The position numbers were made by a program, and so were the translations under genes. DNA of 7,144 bases from Clostridia bacterium (lineage in GTDB: Bacteria > Bacillota > Clostridia > Christensenellales > UBA1242), in NCBI GenBank assembly GCA_017399515.1, contig JAFQBZ010000115.1, positions 1-7,144 on the forward strand, given 5' to 3'. Every line of letters begins with the position of its first letter. Position 1 is the first letter of the stretch. Below are positions 1 through 6,323 of the stretch, piece after piece. The notes below the pieces were generated by a model, which did not search any database, was not told the DNA's origin, and saw only the letters and a program-made list of their open reading frames with translations.

Positions 1-2323
1 GCACATCTCTTTCAACTTCATCAAACTTAATGCCTTCTTTTTCATAGCCTGCTTTTCGAAGTTCATATCTTGCTTTTGCACGCTTTAAAATTTCGCCTTT
101 AATTTCTTCGATTGTGTAATCTGACAAAATTTCAAGAGTGATAAAGTTAGTTTCAGGTTCAAGCAATCTGCGCTCTAATGCTTGGTTAAACGCTTCAATG
201 TCAACCTGTTCTGGTTTTGAAAAATGTGAGAAATCATCAACAACATCATCAACAACATCGTCAATCATTGAAAGAATCTTTTCATGCATATCTTCACCGT
301 TGATAATACGATTTCTCTCTGCATAAACCTCTTCTCTTTGACGGTTTAAAACATTGTCAAATTCAACGACATTTTTACGAATAGAATAGTTATTTCCTTC
401 AACTTTTCTCTGTGCAGTTTCAATGCTTCTTGAGAAGAATCTATAGTTAACTGAAGTGTCACTTTCAAGTTTGAAGAAATCTGCCATTCTTTTAAGTCTT
501 TCACCACCGAACACTCGTGCAAGATCATCATCAGCAGAAATATAAAATACTGATGATCCAGGGTCACCTTGACGACCTGCACGACCACGAAGTTGGTTAT
601 CAATTCGTCTGCTTTCGTGTCTTTCAGTGCCGATAATTCTAAGACCACCAAGTTCAACAACTTGCTCTTTTTCTTGTTTAACATCTTTGTCAAACTTTGC
701 TTTAAGTTCGAAATATAAATCTCTTGCTTCTTGTTGTTTTTCATTCTCTATTGGGAAGAATGACGCAGCAATGTCAATGTCATATTCGTCATAACCTTGT
801 TTTTTGAGTTCTTGTTTTGCCATAAACTCACTGTTTCCACCAAGCAAAATATCGGTTCCACGACCAGCCATGTTTGTTGCAATGGTAACAGCACCAAGAC
901 GACCTGCTTGAGCAATAATTTCTGCTTCTCTCAAGTGGTTTTTAGCGTTTAAGATGTTATGCTTAACACCAAGTTTTGTAAGTTCTTTTGCAAGTTCTTC
1001 AGATTTAGCAACTGAAAGTGTGCCGACAAGCACAGGTCTGTTGCTCTTATGAGTTTCTACAATATCTTCACAAATCGCTTTAATTTTTGCTTCGCGAGAG
1101 AAGAAGAAAACATCATTCTCATCAATTCTTTTAGCAGGAATGTTTGTTGGAATGGTAACAACATCAAGACCGTAAATTTCTCTAAATTCACCTTCTTCAG
1201 TTTTTGCAGTACCGGTCATGCCGGCAACTTTTTCATAAAGTTTGAAGAAGTTTTGGAAAGTAACAGTTGCAAAAGTTTTGTTTTCACCTTTAATTTTAAC
1301 ATTTTCTTTTGCTTCAATTGCTTGGTGCAAACCATCACTATATCTTCTTCCAATCATAATACGACCGGTAAATTCATCAACAATCAAAACTTCGCCATCA
1401 CGAATGATATAGTCTTCGTCTTTATGCATAATAAATCTTGCACGAATGGCATTGTTTATGTTGTGGTTGATATCAGTGTTTTCAACATCTGCAAGATTTT
1501 CAATGCGATAATATCTTTCAGCCTTTGAAATACCACTTTCGGTAAGGTGAATGGTTTTTTGTTTTTCATCAATTTCAACATCATCTTCTTTGAGTGTTTT
1601 TGCAAACTTTGCTGCAACCACATATTGGTCAGAAGATTCGCCTGATGGACCAGAAATAATAAGAGGTGTTCTTGCTTCATCAATTAAAATCGAGTCAACT
1701 TCATCGACAATTGAATAAACTAAGCCCCTGCCCATAATATCTTCTTTTCTGGTGCACATGTTGTCACGAAGATAATCGAAACCAAATTCACTGTTTGTGC
1801 CATAAGTAATATCACAAGCATACGCTTTTTTCTTGTCGCCTTGTTCTTGACCTGAATAAATGAAACCAACTGAAAGCCCCAAGAATCTATGAACTTTACC
1901 CATCCATTCAGCGTCACGCTTTGCAAGATATTCGTTAACAGTAACCACATGAACAGGCTTTCCTGAAAGTGCGTTTAAATATGCTGGAAGTGTTGACACA
2001 AGTGTCTTACCTTCACCGGTTCTCATTTCGGCAATTCTTCCTTGGTGAAGCACAATACCACCAAGAATTTGAACATGGAAGTGACGCATATTTAAAACTC
2101 TTGTTGACGCTTCACGAACAACTGCATAAGCATCTGGAAGAAGGTCATCAAGTGTTTCGCCATTTTTAAATCTTTCTTTTAAAATGTCTGTTTGTTTTTT
2201 GAGTTCATCATCACTCATCTTTTGATATTTATCAGCAAGTGCTTCAACTTTTGAAGCAATCTTTTCAAGTTTCTTTAAACTTCTGTTATTATCAAAGTTT
2301 TTAAGTGCAGAAAATAATCCCAT
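1..2323 (-). CDS. secA: SecA, preprotein translocase ATPase (C-terminus cut by window edge)
   Basis: SecA is the cytoplasmic motor that uses ATP to push unfolded preproteins through the SecYEG channel. The frame is open for 774 codons from the ATG at 2323 to the window edge. Visible landmarks: Walker A MRTGEGKT (residues 100-107), Walker B VDEVD (206-210) followed by LIDEART, the preprotein cross-linking region (about 221-360, with VDEFTGR and YSDGLHQAIEAKE), NBD2 motifs ATNMAGRGTDILLGG (482-496) and GTERHESRRIDNQLRGRAGR (565-584), then the scaffold motif EFDNVLNRQR (654-663). The family is usually about 840-900 residues, so roughly 70-130 residues are missing, including any C-terminal zinc-binding tail. 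AAGGGG at 2329-2334 lies 5 nt before the ATG and supports this start. The gene follows comFC on the same strand after a 112-nt gap that holds its own promoter candidate. Function and frame are certain; only the C-terminal end is unseen. Confidence 0.98.
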   Translation of the reverse strand, partial: MGLFSALKNFDNNRSLKKLEKIASKVEALADKYQKMSDDELKKQTDILKERFKNGETLDDLLPDAYAVVREASTRVLNMRHFHVQILGGIVLHQGRIAEMRTGEGKTLVSTLPAYLNALSGKPVHVVTVNEYLAKRDAEWMGKVHRFLGLSVGFIYSGQEQGDKKKAYACDITYGTNSEFGFDYLRDNMCTRKEDIMGRGLVYSIVDEVDSILIDEARTPLIISGPSGESSDQYVVAAKFAKTLKEDDVEIDEKQKTIHLTESGISKAERYYRIENLADVENTDINHNINNAIRARFIMHKDEDYIIRDGEVLIVDEFTGRIMIGRRYSDGLHQAIEAKENVKIKGENKTFATVTFQNFFKLYEKVAGMTGTAKTEEGEFREIYGLDVVTIPTNIPAKRIDENDVFFFSREAKIKAICEDIVETHKSNRPVLVGTLSVAKSEELAKELTKLGVKHNILNAKNHLREAEIIAQAGRLGAVTIATNMAGRGTDILLGGNSEFMAKQELKKQGYDEYDIDIAASFFPIENEKQQEARDLYFELKAKFDKDVKQEKEQVVELGGLRIIGTERHESRRIDNQLRGRAGRQGDPGSSVFYISADDDLARVFGGERLKRMADFFKLESDTSVNYRFFSRSIETAQRKVEGNNYSIRKNVVEFDNVLNRQREEVYAERNRIINGEDMHEKILSMIDDVVDDVVDDFSHFSKPEQVDIEAFNQALERRLLEPETNFITLEILSDYTIEEIKGEILKRAKARYELRKAGYEKEGIKFDEVERDV
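233..264 (-). repeat. 12-bp in-frame tandem repeat inside secA (DDVV units)
   Basis: On the plus strand the unit atcatcaacaac occurs twice exactly (233-244, 245-256), followed by a diverged third partial copy (257-264). In SecA it encodes an acidic DDVVDDVVDD stretch (residues 688-697) in the helical scaffold/wing part of the protein. The repeat keeps the frame, so copy-number change would add or remove four residues. Confidence 0.8.
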
Positions 2324-2353
2324 AATTTCCCCTTTTATCTATAAATCAATAAC

Positions 2354-2382
2354 ATATTACATTATTTTGACCCAAATGTAAA
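2354..2382 (-). promoter_or_regulatory. Probable secA promoter
   Basis: On the minus strand, TTTACA (2377-2382) and TAATAT (2354-2359) are separated by 17 nt. The -35 matches the consensus at 5 of 6 positions and the -10 at 4 of 6. The predicted transcript start is near 2347, giving a leader of about 24 nt with the AAGGGG ribosome binding site. I see no hairpin terminator between comFC and this site, so read-through from comFC is also possible. Confidence 0.6.
2357..2381. other. Inverted repeat overlapping the secA promoter
   Basis: A perfect 7-bp inverted repeat, ttacatt (2357-2363) and aatgtaa (2375-2381), has an 11-nt spacer. Its arms overlap the -10 and -35 hexamers respectively. It could be an operator, or an accident of AT-rich promoter sequence. 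The arms are short, so confidence in function is low. Confidence 0.3.
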
Positions 2383-2435
2383 GTTTCGCGTCATTTTATT
2401 TTTTAACTAATTTCAACTTTTTATCAAATTTACGC

Positions 2436-3179
2436 TTAATTTATCGAAAATAACCTAGTTTTTGCAAAAGTTAAAGTTCTAACTCTTTTAGGTTTTGCAG
2501 TTTTCAAAACAATTGAACACTCATTAAGCGTTGCACCTGTTGTGAAAACATCATCAATAATCAAAACATTCTTTCCTTTAATTTTATCTTCAAGACCAGC
2601 CTTAATTTCAAAAGTGCCTTTCAAATTTTCAAGTCTTTCTTTTTGTGACAATCCTGCTTGTGTTTTGTTATCTTTCACTTTTTCAAGAAGTTCAATTGTT
2701 TCAATGCCAACAATCTTCGAAATTTCCTTTGCAATCTCTTCTGCTTGATTGAAACCCCTTTCCTTCTTTCTTTTGCTGCTGATTGGCACAAATGTAATCA
2801 CATCAATCTTTTCAAAAACTGACACATCTTCAGTCATCATTCTTGCAATAAATTTTGCATAATATTTTCTCTGGTTATATTTAAGCCCTTTTATGATTTT
2901 TGAAGAGTTATCATCATAATAAAAAATTGACCTGTTCGAATTAAATGCGTAATTAAAACTTCCGCAAAATAGGCAGTTTAAGTTGCCATTTTCTAAGGCT
3001 TCGCCACACTTTGAGCAAACCGGTTCTTTAATTTTTTGCATATTATTAAAACACTTTTCACAAATTTGAAACTTGCTTCCGTCTAACATTTCCCTGTCAC
3101 ACAAAATGCAAGAATGTTCTTTTGAAAGTGAATCTTCAATAGATAGCAAGAAATTTTTAATTTTTCTAAATAAATTCAT
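2436..3179 (-). CDS. comFC: ComF-family protein (ComFC-like), zinc-finger plus phosphoribosyltransferase-like domain
   Basis: This is a 247-residue cytoplasmic protein with the standard ComFC layout. The N-terminal zinc-binding part has four CxxC pairs (C24/C27, C40/C43, C55/C58, C69/C72). A PRTase-fold domain follows, with VPISSKRKKERGFNQ (131-145), KTQAGLSQKER (172-182) and the PRPP-loop-like VLIIDDVFTTGAT (205-217). ComFC is required for DNA uptake during transformation in Bacillus and others, where it works near the ComFA helicase. The family is also widespread in bacteria not known to be competent, so competence cannot be inferred from this gene alone. The length is normal and all key motifs are intact. 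The first ATG is preferred because the next Met codons would remove the first zinc knuckle. No Shine-Dalgarno sequence precedes it, and its promoter suggests a leaderless transcript. It lies upstream of secA, as in Bacillus, but with no hpf gene between them. Confidence 0.93.
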   Translation of the reverse strand: MNLFRKIKNFLLSIEDSLSKEHSCILCDREMLDGSKFQICEKCFNNMQKIKEPVCSKCGEALENGNLNCLFCGSFNYAFNSNRSIFYYDDNSSKIIKGLKYNQRKYYAKFIARMMTEDVSVFEKIDVITFVPISSKRKKERGFNQAEEIAKEISKIVGIETIELLEKVKDNKTQAGLSQKERLENLKGTFEIKAGLEDKIKGKNVLIIDDVFTTGATLNECSIVLKTAKPKRVRTLTFAKTRLFSIN

Positions 3180-3185
3180 ACGCTA

Positions 3186-3214
3186 ATTATCTAATTTTAT
3201 GATTTTTTTGTCAA
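3186..3214 (-). promoter_or_regulatory. comFC promoter, predicted leaderless start
   Basis: On the minus strand, a perfect TTGACA (3209-3214) is followed after exactly 17 nt by GATAAT (3186-3191, 5 of 6 consensus). The -10 ends 6 nt before the comFC ATG, so the expected start, about 7 nt downstream, is the A of that ATG (3179). The lack of a ribosome binding site before comFC fits a leaderless mRNA. Confidence 0.75.
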
Positions 3215-3229
3215 TATTAAAACTGATAT

Positions 3230-3258
3230 TTGACAATATTTTGTCTATTATGTATTAT
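3230..3258 (+). promoter_or_regulatory. Promoter of the cytidylate kinase-like gene
   Basis: A perfect TTGACA (3230-3235), a 17-nt spacer and TATTAT (3253-3258, 5 of 6 consensus) predict a start near 3265 and a leader of about 38 nt. It is divergent from the comFC promoter: the two -35 boxes are only 15 nt apart (3215-3229), so one bound protein could affect both. Confidence 0.8.
3232..3245. other. Small palindrome overlapping the cmk promoter
   Basis: gacaa (3232-3236) and ttgtc (3241-3245) form a perfect inverted repeat with a 4-nt centre, overlapping the -35 box and the start of the spacer. The divergent -35 boxes also form a wider imperfect inverted repeat (3208-3236). This could be an operator, but five-base arms are expected by chance in such sequence. 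Confidence 0.25.
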
Positions 3259-3303
3259 TAAAATAACAAAACATAAAATTTTACAAATTTAAGGAGAATA
3301 CCT

Positions 3304-3984
3304 ATGATTAATATAGCAATCGATGGCTACGCTGGAAGTGGCAAAGGTGAACTTTCAAAAGGGCTTGCTAAAAAGTTAAATTTAAAACATTTAGACACAG
3401 GAGCAATCCTTCGTGCAATGGGGCTTTACTTTGCAAGACTTAACATTGAAGACTTCACTCAAGCAATTATCGATAAATACATCAAAACATTTGAAGTAAA
3501 GGTCGTTTTTGAAGGCGACAAACAAATTACCCTTTTAAACCGTGAAGATGTTTCAAAAGAAATTAGAAGCGAAAAAATGGGTGGACTTGCTTCAAAACTT
3601 GCAATCTATCCAGAAGCAATGGAAAAGATGAACAACATCAGCCGTGAATTTGCAGAAAACTTTGACTGCGTTATTGACGGAAGAAACATCACAAGTGAAG
3701 TGCTTCCAAACGCTGATGTAAAATTCTTCTTAGACGCAAGCGTTGAATGCAGAGCAAATAGAAGACTTCAAGACGATTACAATCGTGGTGTTCAAACAAC
3801 ATATGCTGAAGTTCTTGAAAGCCTTAAAAAAAGAGATTATCGTGACACACACCGTGAATTCTCAAGAATGATTGTGACACATGACTCTATTGTTGTTGAC
3901 AACACAAACATGACAATTGCTCAAACAATCGAACATTGTTATAACCTTGCTGTTGAAAAACTTAAAGAACTCGGCAAAATCTAA
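3304..3984 (+). CDS. cmk: Cytidylate kinase family protein with altered active-site residues
   Basis: The 226-residue protein has the size and motif order of bacterial (d)CMP kinase, which phosphorylates CMP/dCMP to the diphosphate with ATP in the cytoplasm. Seen: P-loop GYAGSGKG (8-15), LDTGAILR (30-37), LLNREDVSKEIR (77-88), ASKLA (96-100), IDGRNI (124-129), and the lid RDYRDTHR (177-184). AAGGAG (3291-3296) lies 7 nt before the ATG. Compared with my recollection of E. coli Cmk, at a constant offset of four residues, S36, S101, R181, D185 and R188 have counterparts (T32, S97, R177, D181, R184). The P-loop Thr after GKG is Glu16, R110 is Met106, D132 is Asn128, and the Tyr of GAIYR is Leu36. 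R110 and D132 help bind the cytosine base, so substrate range or activity may differ. Family assignment is firm; CMP kinase activity is likely but not certain. A hairpin follows directly. Confidence 0.88.
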   Translation: MINIAIDGYAGSGKGELSKGLAKKLNLKHLDTGAILRAMGLYFARLNIEDFTQAIIDKYIKTFEVKVVFEGDKQITLLNREDVSKEIRSEKMGGLASKLAIYPEAMEKMNNISREFAENFDCVIDGRNITSEVLPNADVKFFLDASVECRANRRLQDDYNRGVQTTYAEVLESLKKRDYRDTHREFSRMIVTHDSIVVDNTNMTIAQTIEHCYNLAVEKLKELGKI

Positions 3985-4000
3985 AATAAATTTATAACGG

Positions 4001-4030
4001 AAAAATGATACATCTCTTGTATCATTTTTT
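4001..4030 (+). terminator. Rho-independent terminator or attenuator between cmk and the U32 gene
   Basis: A 12-bp perfect stem, aaaaatgataca (4001-4012) with tgtatcattttt (4018-4029), encloses the 5-nt loop tctct and ends in a T-run. It starts 17 nt after the cmk stop and ends 9 nt before the next ATG. Because the stem is AT-rich, termination may be partial. I see no convincing promoter between it and the next gene, so the U32 gene may depend on read-through. Confidence 0.8.
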
Positions 4031-4038
4031 AATAGGCT

Positions 4039-6252
4039 ATGAAAAACATAAACTTAAATAAATTTGAAATATTATCCCCTGCTGGAAACCCAGAGTGTTT
4101 CTATGCAAACATAAATAATGGTGCAGACGCAGTCTATCTTGGGCTGTCGTCTTTTAATGCGCGAATGAAAGCCGAAAACTTCACAGAAGGTAACATTCGC
4201 GAATATGTTAAACACGCTCACAAATTCGGCGTTAAAGTTTATGTCACAGTCAACACCCTGATTGAAAATGAAGACTTTAATAAGTTCATTGAAATGATTA
4301 AAGTTTTAATAAATGCAAAAGTCGACGCCTTCATTGTTCAAGACTTTGGAATTGCTCACCTTTTAAAAACTTCTTTTGACGGAATTGAACTTCATGCCAG
4401 CACACAAATGGGTATTCACAATTTAAACGGTGCTAGGGTTGCTAAAAAACTTGGTTTTTCAAGAATTGTGCTCTCTCGTGAAACCACACTTGAAGACATT
4501 AAAGAAATAAAAAATAACACAAATCTTGAAATTGAATATTTTGTTCAAGGTGCACTTTGTGTTGCCTTTTCAGGAAACTGCTATCTTAGCGCACTTGAAA
4601 AGAATGCAAGTGGAAACGAAGGCAAATGCTTGCAACTTTGCCGACTTCCTTATGAAAACAACTTAAATAATGAAACTTCTTACTATTTAAGCACTCGTGA
4701 CTTGTCACTTCTTGAAAATCTTGAATCGTTGATTGATGCAGGTATAACAAGTTTCAAAATTGAAGGCAGAATGCGTCACGCTGGTTACACTGCAACTGCA
4801 ACCAAAATTTATAAAACCGCCCTTGAAAAAATCAAAGATGAAAGTTTTTCAAAAGACTTTTTAAGCATGGCTGAAGAAGAATTGAAAATCACCTATTCAC
4901 GAGGTGCTTACAACAAATCTGCATATCTTAAAAGCACCAAAGAAGAACCAATCATTTTCAGTGACTATCAAAACCATATCGGCATTAAAATTGGAACGGT
5001 TTTAAAAGTTGAACCTTTTAAAAATGATTTAATCAAAGCAACTCTTAAATTAGACAGAGAAATTTTTGCTGGTGATGGTTTAAAAATAATCAATGCAAAA
5101 ACAAAAACACAAGTCGCTTCACTTGGCGTTGGAAATGTTGAAAATATTGATAGTGACAAATATATCATCTATACAAAAAGCAAATTTGAAGCCGGTCTTG
5201 ATGTTCATTTAACACAAAGTTCAAAAAATGAAGAAAAAATATTAAAAAATACTAAAAAAATAAATATAAATATCAAAATAAATGCTTTTGCAGGAAAATC
5301 TATTGAAGTTGTTGCAACAGCAAACGGCACAAATGCAACCTTTAAATCAAACTATTTGCTTGAAAAAGCAAGCAAACTTCCTGCAACTGAGACCGACTTT
5401 AAAACACAGTTTGAAAAACTAAATGAAACACCATTTGTTCTTCAAAATTTCGAGTTTGAAACTGATAACATCTTTCTTCCAAAAAGCAAAATTAATGAAG
5501 CAAGACGCGAAGTTTTAACACTTCTTAAAGAAAGCATTATTGCTGAAAATGAAAAACAAATAAATGCAAAATTTAATGAATCAAACTTTAACGCTTTAAA
5601 AAACAATAAAACCATTTCAAAACCAACAAATGTTGTTCTTTTTAGAAACATAAATGAACTTTCAAACATTAGCAAAAACACAACCTATGTTTTTGCACCA
5701 GATAATTATGCGTTTGATGACATTTTAAATGCTTATCAAATTTTGAAAAATAACTTTGCCCTTTATGTTCCAACAATATTAGAATTTGAAGACAAAACAC
5801 ATTTAGAAAACATTTTAAAAAGACTTCCTGAAAAAGTCACACTTTATGCAAACAACATTGGTGCAATTTATTATGGCGAAATGGGTCACAAAATTATTGC
5901 TTCACCACTTTTAAACATCAAAAACAATTACGCAATAAAATGCCTAAATGCTTTAAAAATCGAAACAATCGCAGCAAGCATTGAAGCAAATGACAATTTT
6001 GTTCAAGAAAACAATTTAATAAGTTTTGAAAGTGGAAGTTTTCCACTTATGACATTTGCCCACTGCCCTTATAAAGCAGCAACAAAAACCACCTGTTCAA
6101 CTTGCAAATTTAATGATGGTTTAACTTATAAAAACCCTAATCTTGGCGAATATAAAATAAGACGAATCAAACTTAAAAATTGCAAATTTGAACTTTTGAA
6201 GCAAATAAATAAGAAACAAAACAAATTCTTTGTTAAAAATTTCAACTATTAA
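4039..6252 (+). CDS. U32 family (peptidase U32 / DUF3656) protein, probable RNA hydroxylation enzyme
   Basis: The 737-residue protein begins with a U32 domain (about 10-300): LSPAGNPECF near the start, NNGADAVYLG (26-35), the signature region FVQGALCVAFSGNCYLS (168-184) and ITSFKIEGRM (236-245). Cysteines 174, 181, 197 and 201 match the conserved set that binds Fe-S clusters in studied U32 proteins. Residues about 313-500 look like DUF3656, ending FLPKSKINEARREVL. Family members once called peptidases or collagenases include RlhA (23S rRNA 5-hydroxycytidine), TrhP (tRNA wobble uridine hydroxylation) and UbiU/UbiV. The U32-DUF3656 order most resembles RlhA, but the target RNA cannot be read from sequence. 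The region 530-737 resembles a second, degenerate U32 half with cysteines 676, 686, 689 and 715. The ATG at 4039 fits the family N-terminus, but no good ribosome binding site precedes it: only AGG, 2 nt away, just after the hairpin. Codons and composition match the neighbours. Confidence 0.9.
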   Translation: MKNINLNKFEILSPAGNPECFYANINNGADAVYLGLSSFNARMKAENFTEGNIREYVKHAHKFGVKVYVTVNTLIENEDFNKFIEMIKVLINAKVDAFIVQDFGIAHLLKTSFDGIELHASTQMGIHNLNGARVAKKLGFSRIVLSRETTLEDIKEIKNNTNLEIEYFVQGALCVAFSGNCYLSALEKNASGNEGKCLQLCRLPYENNLNNETSYYLSTRDLSLLENLESLIDAGITSFKIEGRMRHAGYTATATKIYKTALEKIKDESFSKDFLSMAEEELKITYSRGAYNKSAYLKSTKEEPIIFSDYQNHIGIKIGTVLKVEPFKNDLIKATLKLDREIFAGDGLKIINAKTKTQVASLGVGNVENIDSDKYIIYTKSKFEAGLDVHLTQSSKNEEKILKNTKKININIKINAFAGKSIEVVATANGTNATFKSNYLLEKASKLPATETDFKTQFEKLNETPFVLQNFEFETDNIFLPKSKINEARREVLTLLKESIIAENEKQINAKFNESNFNALKNNKTISKPTNVVLFRNINELSNISKNTTYVFAPDNYAFDDILNAYQILKNNFALYVPTILEFEDKTHLENILKRLPEKVTLYANNIGAIYYGEMGHKIIASPLLNIKNNYAIKCLNALKIETIAASIEANDNFVQENNLISFESGSFPLMTFAHCPYKAATKTTCSTCKFNDGLTYKNPNLGEYKIRRIKLKNCKFELLKQINKKQNKFFVKNFNY

Positions 6253-6262
6253 ACTAAATTAG

Positions 6263-6292
6263 TTGCAAAAACAAAAATTATTGTGCTATAGT
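6263..6292 (+). promoter_or_regulatory. Probable extended -10 promoter for the small membrane protein gene
   Basis: TTGCAA (6263-6268, 4 of 6) and TATAGT (6287-6292, 5 of 6) are 18 nt apart. The -10 is preceded by TGC, an extended -10 motif that can offset a weak -35. The start would lie near 6299, about 25 nt before the ATG. Confidence 0.6.
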
Positions 6293-6313
6293 TAAATCAG
6301 TTAAAAGTACCTT

Positions 6314-6320
6314 GGAGGAA
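6314..6320 (+). promoter_or_regulatory. Ribosome binding site that fixes the start at 6324
   Basis: GGAGGAA lies 5 to 7 nt before the ATG at 6324, ideal spacing. An in-frame TTG at 6312 would place this site inside the coding sequence, so the ATG at 6324 is the better start. Confidence 0.88.
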
Positions 6321-6323
6321 AAT

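Noticed and set aside
1350..1353. SecA residue Ile324 in the MxGRRYS motif, where some family members have Pro
   Set aside because: This position varies in the family (Lys in B. subtilis as I recall), so the change is not notable.
346..1950. Several open frames inside secA on both strands (for example 346-744, 1456-1683 and 1720-1950 minus; 1049-1528 plus)
   Set aside because: They lie inside the intact SecA frame in other phases, have low-complexity Ser/Phe/Asn/Lys-rich translations and lack ribosome binding sites.
3993..3998. TATAAC as a promoter -10 for the U32 gene
   Set aside because: No acceptable -35 at 16-18 nt upstream, and the start would fall inside the hairpin; kept only as a remark.
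6312..6323. In-frame TTG start for the small membrane protein (adds MEEN)
   Set aside because: It would put the GGAGGAA site inside the gene; the ATG at 6324 has ideal spacing and starts directly before the membrane segment.
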